Source: an uncultured Oscillospiraceae bacterium
GTDB taxonomy: Bacteria; Bacillota; Clostridia; Oscillospirales; Oscillospiraceae
Direction of reading: 5' to 3'
Assembly: GCA_934591895.1 (NCBI GenBank)
Contig: CAKTPP010000008.1
Span: 1 to 64,000, forward strand
Length of the DNA: 64,000 nt
Every line of letters starts with the position of its first letter. The stretch's first letter is position 1. A program made the position numbers and the translations under genes. Below, in pieces: positions 1-8,581 of the stretch. Under the pieces are notes generated by a model. That model was given only the letters and a program-made list of their open reading frames with translations, did no database searches and had not been told where the DNA came from.

Positions 1-72
<72 letters not shown>

Positions 73-75
73 CAC

Positions 76-105
76 AAGGGATTCGCTCAGGCGAATCCCT
101 TGCTT
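76..105 (+). terminator. hairpin after 5S rRNA
   Basis: An 11-bp stem (AAGGGATTCGC / GCGAATCCCTT) with a short loop and only a weak T-run. It could be a processing hairpin or a leaky terminator between the 5S rRNA and the tRNAs. Confidence 0.6.
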
Positions 106-108
106 AAT

Positions 109-183
109 GCCTCCTTAGCTCAACGGTAGAGCATCCGGCTGTTAACCGGAGGGTTGTAGGTTCGAATCCTACAGGAGGCGCCA
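109..183 (+). tRNA. tRNA-Asn (GTT)
   Basis: Full cloverleaf: acceptor stem GCCTCCT/AGGAGGC, D-arm with AGCTCAACGGTAGAGC, anticodon stem TCCGG/CCGGA with loop CTGTTAA (anticodon GTT), T-loop GTTCGAATC, and an encoded CCA end. First of three tRNAs after the 5S gene. Confidence 0.95.
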
Positions 184-225
184 GAGATATTGCCGTCACC
201 GACCGTGGCGGCATTCTTTGAATAT

Positions 226-302
226 GGGCCTTTAGCTCAGTTGGTTAGAGCAACCGGCTCATAACCGGTCGGTCCCGGGTTCAAGTCCCTGAAGGCCCAC
301 CA
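226..302 (+). tRNA. tRNA with CAT anticodon (elongator Met, or Ile2)
   Basis: Acceptor stem GGGCCTT/AAGGCCC, anticodon stem ACCGG/CCGGT with loop CTCATAA (anticodon CAT), T-loop GTTCAAGTC, discriminator A and encoded CCA. A paired first acceptor base rules out initiator tRNA. Elongator Met and lysidine-modified Ile2 share this anticodon, and I cannot separate them by eye. If it is elongator Met, it is the substrate of the TmcAL encoded at 49467. Confidence 0.9.
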
Positions 303-320
303 ATTCAATATGTGTGATTT

Positions 321-396
321 AGGGGAATAGCTCAGTTGGTAGAGCGACGGTCTCCAAAACCGTAGGCCGAGGGTTCGAAGCCTTCTTCCCCTGCCA
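321..396 (+). tRNA. tRNA-Trp (CCA)
   Basis: Acceptor stem AGGGGAA/TTCCCCT, anticodon stem ACGGT/ACCGT with loop CTCCAAA (anticodon CCA), T-stem GAGGG/CCTTC with one G-T pair, discriminator G and encoded CCA. Last gene of the 5S-tRNA cluster. Confidence 0.94.
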
Positions 397-429
397 AAGC
401 GCCGCAGACATCTGTCTGCGGCGCTTTTG
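397..429 (+). terminator. rho-independent terminator of the tRNA cluster
   Basis: A 13-bp stem (AAGCGCCGCAGAC / GTCTGCGGCGCTT) with a 4-nt loop followed by TTTT. It starts directly after the tRNA-Trp CCA. Confidence 0.85.
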
Positions 430-746
430 ATATATGCGAAGTTTTCGCCGATGCGGTTTTTTTCGGTGCTTGGCTTCCTATTTGGCCGATGTGCTTGGTA
501 TTATTTCAGTTCTATTATGTGAGTTGGGCATGTGAAGACTCTACTACCTGTCTTCGATTTATTCCGGAGCTTTGCGGCTGCACGGGCAGCTGCTGCGGCT
601 CGTTCTCGTGCCGCCGACAAGTGTCTGATGCAGCAGCACGACCCATTGCCTGCCAATCATGCATATTCTTGGATGTATACTCAGCCGGAACGTCACATCG
701 ACATGATACGGTGATTATTTAATCACTACTTTGTATATTTTTTCGG
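430..746. other. intergenic stretch without a recognisable gene
   Basis: No credible gene was seen. Two short overlapping open frames near 489-722 have no Shine-Dalgarno site and no recognisable protein. The clearest structure is an inverted repeat GTGATTA-TT-TAATCAC at 711-726, about 20 bp before the -35 box of the opine dehydrogenase promoter; it could be a regulator site. Confidence 0.5.
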
Positions 747-775
747 TTGACCAACGCATTGAAATGTTGTAGTAT
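747..775 (+). promoter_or_regulatory. sigma-A promoter of the opine dehydrogenase pair
   Basis: TTGACC (747-752), a 17-bp spacer and TAGTAT (770-775). The 5' UTR carries a short GTGGC/GCCAC repeat before the AAGGAGG ribosome site at 817-823. Confidence 0.6.
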
Positions 776-830
776 TGACACATTCAGGTGGCGATGCCAC
801 TTTGGAATCCACGTTTAAGGAGGAACACAC

Positions 831-1910
831 ATGACAAATAAACCCATCGCTATCATTGGCGCCGGCAACGGTGGACAGACCACCGCGGCATGGCTTGCCA
901 ATCAGGGCTACAAGACTCGGATCTTTGATGTGATGGAGGATACCGTTGCAAAGCTCAATGAGTTGGGCGGCGTGAATATTTATGGCAACACGGATTACCC
1001 CGGCTTCGGAAAGATCGAGTTTGCAACCACGGATATGCAGAAGGCCATTGACGGCTGCGAGCTTATTCTGCTCATCCTTCCGGAGAACTATCACGATTCC
1101 ATGGCCGTGAAAATGGCTCCGTATCTCAAGGACGGTCAGATCGTCGTGCTCAATCCGGCCTCGGGTCTGGGCGCGATCTCCTTCAAAAAGGCACTCACCG
1201 ATGCCGGCTGCACGGCGGACGTGACGCTGGCCGTGACCTGCACACTGCTGTTTGCCGCGCGCATCAAGGAGACGGGCGACGTGCTCGTCACCGGTCAGAA
1301 GACCGAGCTGAGCATCGTTGCTTTCCCAGGCAACCGCAAGCAGATCGTCGAGGACGCGATGTACCCCGTTTTCAGCCAGCACATCTTCGCCAACAACATC
1401 ATCGACACGGCTATGGAAAACCTCAACCTTGCGTTCCATCCGGGTCCGACGCTGCTGTACACCTCGCTCATTGAGCGCGGCGTCACCTTTGATTACTACA
1501 ACTCGATGACGCCGAGCCAGATCAAGCTCATCAAGGCCATCGACAAGGAGCGCATGGAGCTGTGCAGCATCTATCATGTCGACACGCCGAATGTGGAGGA
1601 CAGCTTCGCGCGCATGTACAGCTACGAGGGAGATCTCTACGATATGCTGCACAATGCCGAATGCTATAAGGGCATCAAGGGGCCGAAGTCGCTCAAGGTG
1701 CGCTATCTGCTCGAGGACATTCCGTATAACCTGCGCTCCCTGCAGGCGCTCGGTCAGATCGCCAAGATCAAAACGCCGGTCATCGACGCCGTCTGCACGC
1801 TCGGTGAGGCGCTCGTCGGCGGTGACATGGACGAGGGCTATACGCTCAAAACGCTGGGACTGGACGAGAACATGACGGTCGACGAGTTCCTGAAGCTTGT
1901 CAACGGCTGA
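831..1910 (+). CDS. opine dehydrogenase family protein (copy 1)
   Basis: 359-residue NAD(P)-dependent enzyme of the octopine/opine dehydrogenase family, which reductively condenses an amino acid with a 2-oxo acid. The N-terminal Rossmann domain shows GAGNGG at residues 11-16. The C-terminal Octopine_DH-type domain contains NLAFHPGP, matching the family's conserved His-Pro segment. ATG follows AAGGAGG by 7 nt. A paralogue of identical length starts 34 bp downstream, so the two are probably co-transcribed. Substrates cannot be read from the sequence; a metallophore-type (staphylopine-like) role is possible, but no nicotianamine-synthase-like partner is present. Confidence 0.85.
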   Translation: MTNKPIAIIGAGNGGQTTAAWLANQGYKTRIFDVMEDTVAKLNELGGVNIYGNTDYPGFGKIEFATTDMQKAIDGCELILLILPENYHDSMAVKMAPYLKDGQIVVLNPASGLGAISFKKALTDAGCTADVTLAVTCTLLFAARIKETGDVLVTGQKTELSIVAFPGNRKQIVEDAMYPVFSQHIFANNIIDTAMENLNLAFHPGPTLLYTSLIERGVTFDYYNSMTPSQIKLIKAIDKERMELCSIYHVDTPNVEDSFARMYSYEGDLYDMLHNAECYKGIKGPKSLKVRYLLEDIPYNLRSLQALGQIAKIKTPVIDAVCTLGEALVGGDMDEGYTLKTLGLDENMTVDEFLKLVNG

Positions 1911-1944
1911 TACGCGAATCATCTTTCATCTGGAGGTATAAGAC

Positions 1945-3024
1945 ATGACAAACAAACCGATTGCCATTATCGGCGCCGGAAACGGCGGCCAGACGACGGC
2001 CGCATGGCTGTCCAATCAGGGCTATCAGACCCGCATTTTCGATGTTATGGATGACACGGTCGCGAAGCTCAACGAGCTCGGCGGCGTCAACATTTACGGC
2101 AATACCGACTTCCCCGGCTTCGGCAAGATCCAGTTTGCGACGACGGACATCGCCAAGGCCATAGAGGGCTGCGAGGTGATCTTCATCATCCTGCCGGAGA
2201 TCTACCACGTCTCCATCGCGCAGAAGCTTGCGCCGCACCTCGTTGACGGCCAGATCGTCGTCATCGACCCGGTTTCCGGCCTGGGCATTCTTGCGTTTAA
2301 GAAAGCGCTGGCTGAGGCGGGCTGCAAGGCGGACATTTCGCTCGCTGCGACCAGCACGCTGCTGTTTGCCGCGCGCATTCAGACCACCGGCGATGTGTTC
2401 GTCACCGGCCAGAAGACGGAGCTGAGCATCGTTGCCATCCCGAACAGCAAGCGCGAGATCATCAAGGAGGCCATTTATCCGGTCTTCAGCCAGCACCACT
2501 TCATTGATAACAGCATCCAGCTCGCGCTCGATAACCTCAACCTGATCTTCCATCCGGGCCCGACGCTGCTGTATACCGCCCAGATCGAAAAGGGCGAGAA
2601 ATTCAATTATTACAACGACATGGTTCCCAGCCAGATCACGCTCATGAAGGCGCTCGACAAAGAGAGAATGGCCATCTGCGCGGCCTACGGTGTCAAGCTT
2701 CCGGACGCCGAGGCGGCCTTCGCGCTCGAGTACAGCTATGAGGGCGACCTCTACACGATGCTCCAGAACGCCGAATGCTACAAGGGCATCATGGGTCCGA
2801 GCAGCCTGCAGGTGCGCTACCTGCTCGAGGATGTGCCGTTCAGCCTGCGCTCCGTGCAGATCCTCGGCAAGATCGCCAAGGTTCCGACCCCGGTGATTGA
2901 CTCCGTCTGCACGCTCGGCGAGGCGCTTGTCGGCGATGTGATGGCGGAGGGCTACACTATGGAAGCGCTCGGCCTGAGCGAGGATATTGGCTTCGACGAG
3001 TTCGTTGCGCTCTGCAACGGCTGA
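1945..3024 (+). CDS. opine dehydrogenase family protein (copy 2)
   Basis: Paralogue of the gene at 831, also 359 residues. About 56 of the first 60 residues are identical, with clearly more divergence after residue 60. The GAGNGG dinucleotide motif and the NLIFHPGP segment are kept, so both copies look active. It has its own ribosome site (GGAGG, 8 nt before ATG) and is followed by a strong terminator, giving a two-gene operon. The pattern (conserved cofactor domain, drifting elsewhere) fits an old tandem duplication with possible change of amino-acid or keto-acid preference. Confidence 0.85.
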   Translation: MTNKPIAIIGAGNGGQTTAAWLSNQGYQTRIFDVMDDTVAKLNELGGVNIYGNTDFPGFGKIQFATTDIAKAIEGCEVIFIILPEIYHVSIAQKLAPHLVDGQIVVIDPVSGLGILAFKKALAEAGCKADISLAATSTLLFAARIQTTGDVFVTGQKTELSIVAIPNSKREIIKEAIYPVFSQHHFIDNSIQLALDNLNLIFHPGPTLLYTAQIEKGEKFNYYNDMVPSQITLMKALDKERMAICAAYGVKLPDAEAAFALEYSYEGDLYTMLQNAECYKGIMGPSSLQVRYLLEDVPFSLRSVQILGKIAKVPTPVIDSVCTLGEALVGDVMAEGYTMEALGLSEDIGFDEFVALCNG

Positions 3025-3035
3025 GCGAAAGTCTG

Positions 3036-3080
3036 AAAAAAGCACGGCCGGAGTCAAAGCTCTGACCGTGCTTTTGTTTT
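3036..3080 (+). terminator. terminator after the opine dehydrogenase pair
   Basis: Stem AAAGCACGG/CCGTGCTTT with an extended inner part, followed by TTTTGTTTT. A-rich on the other side, so it may also end the convergent gene at 3094. Confidence 0.85.
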
Positions 3081-3093
3081 ATCCGTTGTGTTT

Positions 3094-3993
3094 TCAGCCG
3101 GCGGAGGAGTCGTTCGCTTTCAGCCAGCGCTTTTTGTAGAAGAACAGCAGCAGGGACGCCAGAATGACCAGCCCGCCGCCGATGAAGGTGCGCGCGGTCG
3201 GGATCTGGTGCAGAATGAAAAAGCCCAGCAGCGCGCTGAAGAGAATGCCCATGAGGTTATAAATACTCAGCTCACCGGCAGGGGCATAGTGGTAGGACAG
3301 CGTCATCAGGATCTGGCCGAGTGCCGCCGTGACGCCGATCATGATGAGGTAAAACAGATCCGGACCGCTCGGCACGACAAAGGTCGGGATCATGCAGATG
3401 CCGGACACGATCGTGCTGAACGTGCAGAAGAACATGACCACGCTGTAAGCGTTGACGCGCCCCGAGAAGTAGGACAGCAGCGGATAGCACACTGCGTCGC
3501 ACAGGGACGTGCAGAAGGCGGCCAGCAGCGGCAGAAACGCGGAATCAAAGCGCGGGTTTGCCGCGATATACGCGCCGGCGAAAGCGATCAGCATGGCCGG
3601 AATGTGCATCTTCGTCAGCCGCTCGTGCAGAAACACGACCGAAACGATCGAGATCGTGAACATGGAGATGCGGTTCATAATGCTCACATCCGCCTGAAGC
3701 GCATTTCTCGATGCGTAGAACAGCAGCATGACGGCAAGCAGGCCGAAAAACGAACGGGCGAACATCTGCGGCCAGTATTTGCGCTCGCCGAAGAGCGGCT
3801 GGTGATCCCTGATGAGGATGAAGCTCGCCACGAAGATGCCGATCAGGTTGCGGAAAAATGTCTGTTCCCACACGGGGATCTCCGGTGAGTTCAGAGCAGC
3901 AAAAACCATCATAAAAGAAAAAGACAGCGTGGACATCAGGGCGAGGATCACGCCCTTGGTCCGCTGTGTTTCACTGATTTTCAATTGCGCCAT
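3094..3993 (-). CDS. EamA/DMT-family transporter
   Basis: 299 residues with about ten hydrophobic helices arranged as two repeated EamA units, the layout of drug/metabolite exporters in the inner membrane. The second half carries GQILMTLSYHYAPAGELSIY, typical of the second EamA repeat. The start is the ATG after AAGGAGG (7 nt). It is convergent with the opine dehydrogenase genes and divergent from the symporter at 4338. By position it could export an opine or amino acid, but substrate is unknown for this family. Confidence 0.85.
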   Translation of the reverse strand: MAQLKISETQRTKGVILALMSTLSFSFMMVFAALNSPEIPVWEQTFFRNLIGIFVASFILIRDHQPLFGERKYWPQMFARSFFGLLAVMLLFYASRNALQADVSIMNRISMFTISIVSVVFLHERLTKMHIPAMLIAFAGAYIAANPRFDSAFLPLLAAFCTSLCDAVCYPLLSYFSGRVNAYSVVMFFCTFSTIVSGICMIPTFVVPSGPDLFYLIMIGVTAALGQILMTLSYHYAPAGELSIYNLMGILFSALLGFFILHQIPTARTFIGGGLVILASLLLFFYKKRWLKANDSSAG

Positions 3994-4185
3994 GGTCTGG
4001 GTGCCTCCTTATAAACGTGCTGCTGCTCAGTATAACGCGGTTTTTCGATGCAGTCAATTGTGCAATTGTATAAATCATTCGTTGTTTAAAATGTAAAAAT
4101 CAGGCACGATAAAAATGTGCATGTTCAACAAAAGTATATACAATTCTTGAAGGGAATTTTGTCTGTAGGAATTGTGCCCTTTTTG

Positions 4186-4214
4186 TTGACACGTGTATAT
4201 GCCTGTGCTAAAAT
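4186..4214 (+). promoter_or_regulatory. strong sigma-A promoter upstream of the symporter gene
   Basis: TTGACA (4186-4191), 17-bp spacer, TAAAAT (4209-4214). A second, weaker candidate follows at TTGACA (4226-4231), 16 bp, TATTCT (4248-4253). The rest of the 3994-4185 stretch shows nothing recognisable. Confidence 0.75.
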
Positions 4215-4337
4215 CCACTTATTGTTTGACACACTAAAGCGCTGCATTATTCTGGATGTGCGCCGCGTGTGTGGAGCATACCCGCAAGGGACAGCAATAG
4301 AGAGACAGAATTCGCAAATTCAGAAAGGAGAACCTAC

Positions 4338-5762
4338 GTGAACTCAACCACGATCCTCATCCTGGTGGCAACGGTCGCAGTCATCGCACTGACGCTGATT
4401 CCGACCTACATCATCTCCGGACGCAAAAAGACCACCCAGGCCGACTGGGAGGTCGCAGACCGCAGCCTCCCGCTCTATGTCGTCATCGGCACGCAGTTTG
4501 CCAGCGCAATGGGCGGCGGCATTCTTGTGGCGCATGTCGGCAATGCATACACCCGCGGCATCGGCCATTTCATTTATGGCGTGCTGGCGTCGCTGCCGTT
4601 CATCATCATCATGGTGCTCGCCAAGTGGCTGCGCCGCAACAACTTCACCACCATCCCCGATGTGCTTGCGCACTTTACGAATGGCAATAAGCTCATCCGC
4701 ATCGTCGCCGGCGTCATGACGGTCTTTGTCCCGTTCGGCTGGGTGACCTCCCAGATCACGGCCTTCGGCAATATCTACTCCAACCTGACTGGCATCGACT
4801 ACACGCTGCTGTGCGTGCTGTTTGCCGTGTTCGCGCTGGCGTTCGTCATGCCGTCCGGCCTGAAGACCGTCGCGTGGACGGACTTCATCTTCTCCTGCTT
4901 CATGATCGCCATGTGCATTGTCTGCGTTGTGTTCGTCACGATCATGGGCGGCGGTGTTTCCAACATCGTCAGCAACCTCAACACGATCGACCCGTCCATG
5001 CTCAGCTTCTCGAGCTCCATCGTCGACAACATCGGCGTGGCGACCTGCATGCTCTGGATCTTCGCGGTTCTGCCCGGCGGCATGACCAACCAGATCTACT
5101 TCCAGCGCGTCTGCGCCATCAAGGAAGAGAAGCAGGTCAACAAGTCCCTCATCCTCTCCGCAGCCCTGTCCCTGCTGAGCTTTGTCTGGGCTGTCTACAT
5201 GGGCCTCTCGCTCCGCTCGCTCAACATTGCAGAGATCGCCAACGGCCCCACGGCGTGGTTCATGGGCAAGCTGCCTACCGGTGTCATGGCGCTGTTTGCA
5301 GCGCTCGTCTTTGCAACGCTGATGTCCACGACTTCCTCCGGTGTGCAGACCTCCGTCACCAACATCACCCGCGATATCATCTCCACCATCAACCCGAACA
5401 TCCCCGACCGCAAGATGGTCACGATCTCCCGTGTGCTGTCGGCCGTGCTCATGGCCATCGCGCTGCTGATGTGCCTTGTCTGGACGGACACGCTCAACTG
5501 GCTGACCAATACCTACGCCTATTCCGCGGCGGCGCTGGCCTGCCCGGTGTTCCTCAGCTACGGCCTGCGCAATAAGCACTTCATCACGACGCCCGGCATC
5601 GTCGCCGGCATGGTGTTCGGCCTGATCGGCTGCGCGGTCGCGCAGATCATGAAGACCTCCCTGAACTTCGCGTTTATCGGCATTCTCGTCTCCGCCATCG
5701 CCATGGTGATCGTGAGCGCCGCCACGAAGAAGAAGGGCACGATCGTCGCGGACGCCGAGTAA
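4338..5762 (+). CDS. sodium:solute symporter family transporter
   Basis: 474 residues and about 13 predicted transmembrane helices. The N-terminal part (SASAMGGG-like turn after the first helices, then a long series of helices) matches the SSS family, which imports solutes such as organic acids, amino acids or vitamins with sodium. I place the start at the GTG at 4338, seven nt after AAAGGAG; a frame open from 4269 has no ribosome site. Monocistronic between a promoter pair and a strong terminator. Substrate not determinable. Confidence 0.85.
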   Translation: MNSTTILILVATVAVIALTLIPTYIISGRKKTTQADWEVADRSLPLYVVIGTQFASAMGGGILVAHVGNAYTRGIGHFIYGVLASLPFIIIMVLAKWLRRNNFTTIPDVLAHFTNGNKLIRIVAGVMTVFVPFGWVTSQITAFGNIYSNLTGIDYTLLCVLFAVFALAFVMPSGLKTVAWTDFIFSCFMIAMCIVCVVFVTIMGGGVSNIVSNLNTIDPSMLSFSSSIVDNIGVATCMLWIFAVLPGGMTNQIYFQRVCAIKEEKQVNKSLILSAALSLLSFVWAVYMGLSLRSLNIAEIANGPTAWFMGKLPTGVMALFAALVFATLMSTTSSGVQTSVTNITRDIISTINPNIPDRKMVTISRVLSAVLMAIALLMCLVWTDTLNWLTNTYAYSAAALACPVFLSYGLRNKHFITTPGIVAGMVFGLIGCAVAQIMKTSLNFAFIGILVSAIAMVIVSAATKKKGTIVADAE

Positions 5763-5800
5763 GGGGTCTCCGGCGGATCGGCTGATCCGAAATAAAACAG

Positions 5801-5845
5801 AGCCCCCGCTGCCTGACGAGCGTCAGGCAGCGGGGGAATTGTTTT
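5801..5845. terminator. bidirectional terminator
   Basis: A 15-bp perfect stem (CCCCCGCTGCCTGAC / GTCAGGCAGCGGGGG) with a GAGC loop, between convergent genes. T-rich tail on the plus side and AAAACAGAG on the other. Confidence 0.85.
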
Positions 5846-5862
5846 GTGCGGCGGGGGAGGCG

Positions 5863-6504
5863 CTACGCACCCAGCGTGTCGATGCGCTGCTGCAGATCCT
5901 GAACGAACTGCCCGATGTGCAGCCCGTCGATCAGCCGATGGTTGACCTCGATGGAGAGACCGAGCACTTCCCGCGCGCCTTCCCGGTAATATTTGCCCCA
6001 GGCGATGCGCGGAATGGCGTCGTCGGGGTCGAAGTCGCGCTCATTCGTCAGCGCGGTCAGCGTGATCCAGGGAAGGCTGCTGAAATAGATCAGCGCGTCG
6101 CTTTCGGCTGCGGCGGAGAGAAATTCGGTCTGTGCCCGGCTCTTGATGCGTGCGTCGCGGCAGAAGCCGTCGAGCGTGCAGTCGGCCGGCATCGTCACGA
6201 TGTGAAACTGTTCTGCGCCGGGGTGCAGATCCGTGAAGCTCGGTTCGCGCCGGCCGAGCAGCACCGGCTGTCCGCCGCGGATGGCATAGCGGAACGCGGT
6301 CGTGTGGTTGATCGCCTGCGTACACAGCCAGACGAGCGCATAATAAAAGGAAATGCCATGCCGCTTTGTATAGGCATGCAGTGCCGTGATGTCGAGCGTC
6401 GCGGTCACGCTGTAAAACGGGTCGGACAGGCCGGAGAAGAACGTGTATGCCTCACGCCGCGGCCAGGTATCGAGTGCGACGGGGGTTGCATCGGGCGTTT
6501 GCAT
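5863..6504 (-). CDS. CatA-like acyltransferase (chloramphenicol acetyltransferase family)
   Basis: 213 residues, the usual size of type A chloramphenicol acetyltransferases, which act as trimers and transfer acetyl from acetyl-CoA to a hydroxyl. The C-terminal catalytic signature HxxxDG is present as NHRLIDGLH. Of two in-frame ATGs, the one at 6504 is seven nt from AAGGAGG and the other only one nt, so 6504 is preferred. Divergence from classic resistance enzymes and a plain chromosomal setting make resistance uncertain; the natural acceptor is unknown. Confidence 0.8.
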   Translation of the reverse strand: MQTPDATPVALDTWPRREAYTFFSGLSDPFYSVTATLDITALHAYTKRHGISFYYALVWLCTQAINHTTAFRYAIRGGQPVLLGRREPSFTDLHPGAEQFHIVTMPADCTLDGFCRDARIKSRAQTEFLSAAAESDALIYFSSLPWITLTALTNERDFDPDDAIPRIAWGKYYREGAREVLGLSIEVNHRLIDGLHIGQFVQDLQQRIDTLGA

Positions 6505-6665
6505 GGTCATGCCTCCTTGGTTTTTTCTGCAGTATAGCATGCCGTCGCGGAAAAATGCAATTTTTTTGCCGGAAAGTGCGGTGTTTACAGTTCTTTGATA
6601 TATTTCTCATAGCCGTGTGATAAAATACAACAATGAAATTCAGCAGCCTGGAAAGGTGATCGGTC

Positions 6666-7070
6666 ATGAGACAACGGTTTGCAAAATGGATGATGGGCAG
6701 AAACGGTATGGACGCACTCAACCGTCTCCTGTCCGTGCTGACGCTGATCCTGTTGGTCGTCAGCATGTTCGTGCATGGATACGCATCGCGCATTCTGTGG
6801 TCGCTGGCCGTGCTCGGCCTGATCGTGACCTATTTCCGGATGCTCTCGCGCAACGTCTACCGCCGCCAGCAGGAAAACGGCGCGTATCTGCGCCAGCGCT
6901 ACAAGGTGACGAGCGCGTGGCGCGGCGCGGTCGACCGCTGGCATCAGCGGCACGACTACCGCTTCTATAAATGCCCGTCGTGCAGGACGCGTCTGCGCGT
7001 GCCGCGCGGCAAGGGCAAGATCAACATCGTCTGCCGCAAGTGCGGCACGTCCTTTCAGCGCAAGACCTGA
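6666..7070 (+). CDS. small membrane protein with C-terminal zinc ribbon
   Basis: 134 residues. Two adjacent hydrophobic helices (about residues 19-36 and 40-58) are followed by a basic linker and a C-terminal zinc ribbon with CPSC and CRKC pairs. The layout suggests a membrane-anchored protein with a cytosolic zinc knuckle. It is the first gene of a three-gene unit with a DUF5685 protein and a DnaJ-domain protein. Function unknown. Confidence 0.8.
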   Translation: MRQRFAKWMMGRNGMDALNRLLSVLTLILLVVSMFVHGYASRILWSLAVLGLIVTYFRMLSRNVYRRQQENGAYLRQRYKVTSAWRGAVDRWHQRHDYRFYKCPSCRTRLRVPRGKGKINIVCRKCGTSFQRKT

Positions 7071-7081
7071 GGCGGCGGCAG

Positions 7082-7906
7082 ATGTTTGGGTATGTGATCG
7101 CAAATCTTGATGGCCTGACCCAGCCGCAGAAGGATCGCTACAAGGGCTGCTACTGCGGGCTGTGCCGGGTGCTCAAGCAGCGCCACGGCTTTTCCGGCCG
7201 CCTGACGCTGACGTATGACATGACGTTTCTGGTGCTGCTGCTCTCGGCGCTGTATGAGGCCGACGAGGAGCGCGGCATGGAGCTGTGCCCCGCGCACCCG
7301 CTGCGCAGGCATTTTTACTGGCAGACGCGCTACACGGACTACGCCGCCGACATGAACGTCGTGCTGGCGTATTACAATTGCCGCGACGACTGGCAGGATG
7401 ACGGCAGCGCGCTGAAATACTGGGAATCCGAGGCGCTCAGCCGCCAGTGCGCCGCCGCGCGTGCGCGCTGGCCGCGGCAGTGCGCCGCAATCGAGCAGTG
7501 CATGGCGCAGCTGAGCGAGATCGAACAGGCCGACACCGGCGACATGGACGCTGCGGCAAACTGCTTCGGGCGCCTGATGGGCGAGCTGTTTGCGACCGAC
7601 GAGCTCTGGGATGCCCGCCTGAGGCCGTTCGGCGAGGCGCTGGGACGGTTTATCTACCTGCTCGACGCGGTGATCGACCTGCCGGAGGACCGCCGCCGCG
7701 GGCACTACAATCCGCTGCGCGCGCTGCCGCAGGATGCGGATCTGCACGCGCTGCTGCGGATGCTGCTCGGCGAATGCTCGACGGCGTTCGAGGCGCTGCC
7801 GGTCTTGCAGGACGTCGGGCTGCTGCGCAATATTCTATACTCCGGCGTGTGGCTGCGGTATGACGCGGCCATGAAAAAACAGAAGATCGGGAGGAGCGCC
7901 GAATGA
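7082..7906 (+). CDS. DUF5685 family protein
   Basis: 274 residues; begins MFGYV and carries the family's early CYCGLC motif, which could bind metal or form a redox centre. The rest is mostly helical. I set the start at the ATG at 7082 because the longer open frame overlaps the previous gene and lacks a ribosome site. It overlaps the downstream DnaJ gene by 4 nt (ATGA), a sign of translational coupling. Family function is unknown. Confidence 0.8.
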   Translation: MFGYVIANLDGLTQPQKDRYKGCYCGLCRVLKQRHGFSGRLTLTYDMTFLVLLLSALYEADEERGMELCPAHPLRRHFYWQTRYTDYAADMNVVLAYYNCRDDWQDDGSALKYWESEALSRQCAAARARWPRQCAAIEQCMAQLSEIEQADTGDMDAAANCFGRLMGELFATDELWDARLRPFGEALGRFIYLLDAVIDLPEDRRRGHYNPLRALPQDADLHALLRMLLGECSTAFEALPVLQDVGLLRNILYSGVWLRYDAAMKKQKIGRSAE

Positions 7907-8529
7907 GAGATCCATATGAAGTTCTCGGTGTTTCCAGAAACGCGAGCGAAGAGGAGATCAAGGCGGCTTACCGCCGGCTGGCCAAGAAATATCATCCGGA
8001 TCTGAACCCGGACGATCCGCGCGCGACGGAAAAAATGAACGAAGTCAACGCGGCCTATGACGCGATCAAAAACGGGACCGCCAACGCCTACGGTGCGTCC
8101 GGCGGCTACGGTCAGGCGGGCGGCTACGGTGCATATGGCGGCTGGGGCGCGCAGCGCGACCCCGGTATCCGGCCGGAATATCAGGCGGCGGCAAATTACA
8201 TCCAGACCGGCCACTTTGCCGAGGCGCTGCAGGCGCTCTCCGGTGTGCCGCTGGCCGAGCGCGACGCCAACTGGTACGCTCTGAGCGCCATGGCAAACTC
8301 CGGTGCGGGCAACCGCGTGCAGGCGCTTGCGGACGCGCGCCGCGCGGCTGCGATGGATCCGACCAATCCGGACATCCAGCGGCTGCTGCACCAGCTCGAG
8401 AGCGGCGGAACGGCCTATGCGGCCTATAGCGCCGGATATCCGAACAGCGGCTTCGGCACCGGCAGCTGGTGCGCGGATATGTGCCTGCTGAACCTGTGCT
8501 GCAACCCCTGCTTTTCCCCCTGCTGCTGA
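7903..8529 (+). CDS. DnaJ-domain protein with Cys-rich C-terminus
   Basis: 208 residues. An N-terminal J-domain (about residues 1-60) has the HPD tripeptide needed to stimulate DnaK. A Gly/Tyr-rich linker follows, then a TPR-like helical segment (about 85-155). The last 20 residues hold seven cysteines. There is no CR zinc domain or client-binding C-domain, so this is a class C J-protein and not the DnaJ chaperone itself. The cysteines could bind metal or help membrane association. Last gene of its operon, followed by a terminator. Confidence 0.85.
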   Translation: MRDPYEVLGVSRNASEEEIKAAYRRLAKKYHPDLNPDDPRATEKMNEVNAAYDAIKNGTANAYGASGGYGQAGGYGAYGGWGAQRDPGIRPEYQAAANYIQTGHFAEALQALSGVPLAERDANWYALSAMANSGAGNRVQALADARRAAAMDPTNPDIQRLLHQLESGGTAYAAYSAGYPNSGFGTGSWCADMCLLNLCCNPCFSPCC

Positions 8530-8540
8530 GCGATATGACG

Positions 8541-8577
8541 ACCCCGGCGGAACAGCGCTGTTCCGCCGGGGCTTTTT
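8541..8577 (+). terminator. terminator of the DnaJ operon
   Basis: 13-bp stem (CCCCGGCGGAACA / TGTTCCGCCGGGG) followed by CTTTTTG. Confidence 0.85.
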
Positions 8578-8581
8578 GCGC

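Noticed and set aside
489..722. Short overlapping frames upstream of the opine dehydrogenases
   Set aside because: No ribosome site, no recognisable protein, and unusual Cys-rich composition expected by chance.
4344..5579. 411-codon frame opposite the symporter gene
   Set aside because: Composed mainly of Asp/His/Arg/Glu runs, typical of the reverse complement of a membrane-protein gene.
5863..6504. Chloramphenicol resistance gene
   Set aside because: It keeps the CAT-family HxxxDG site, but overall divergence and a plain chromosomal setting do not support a resistance call.
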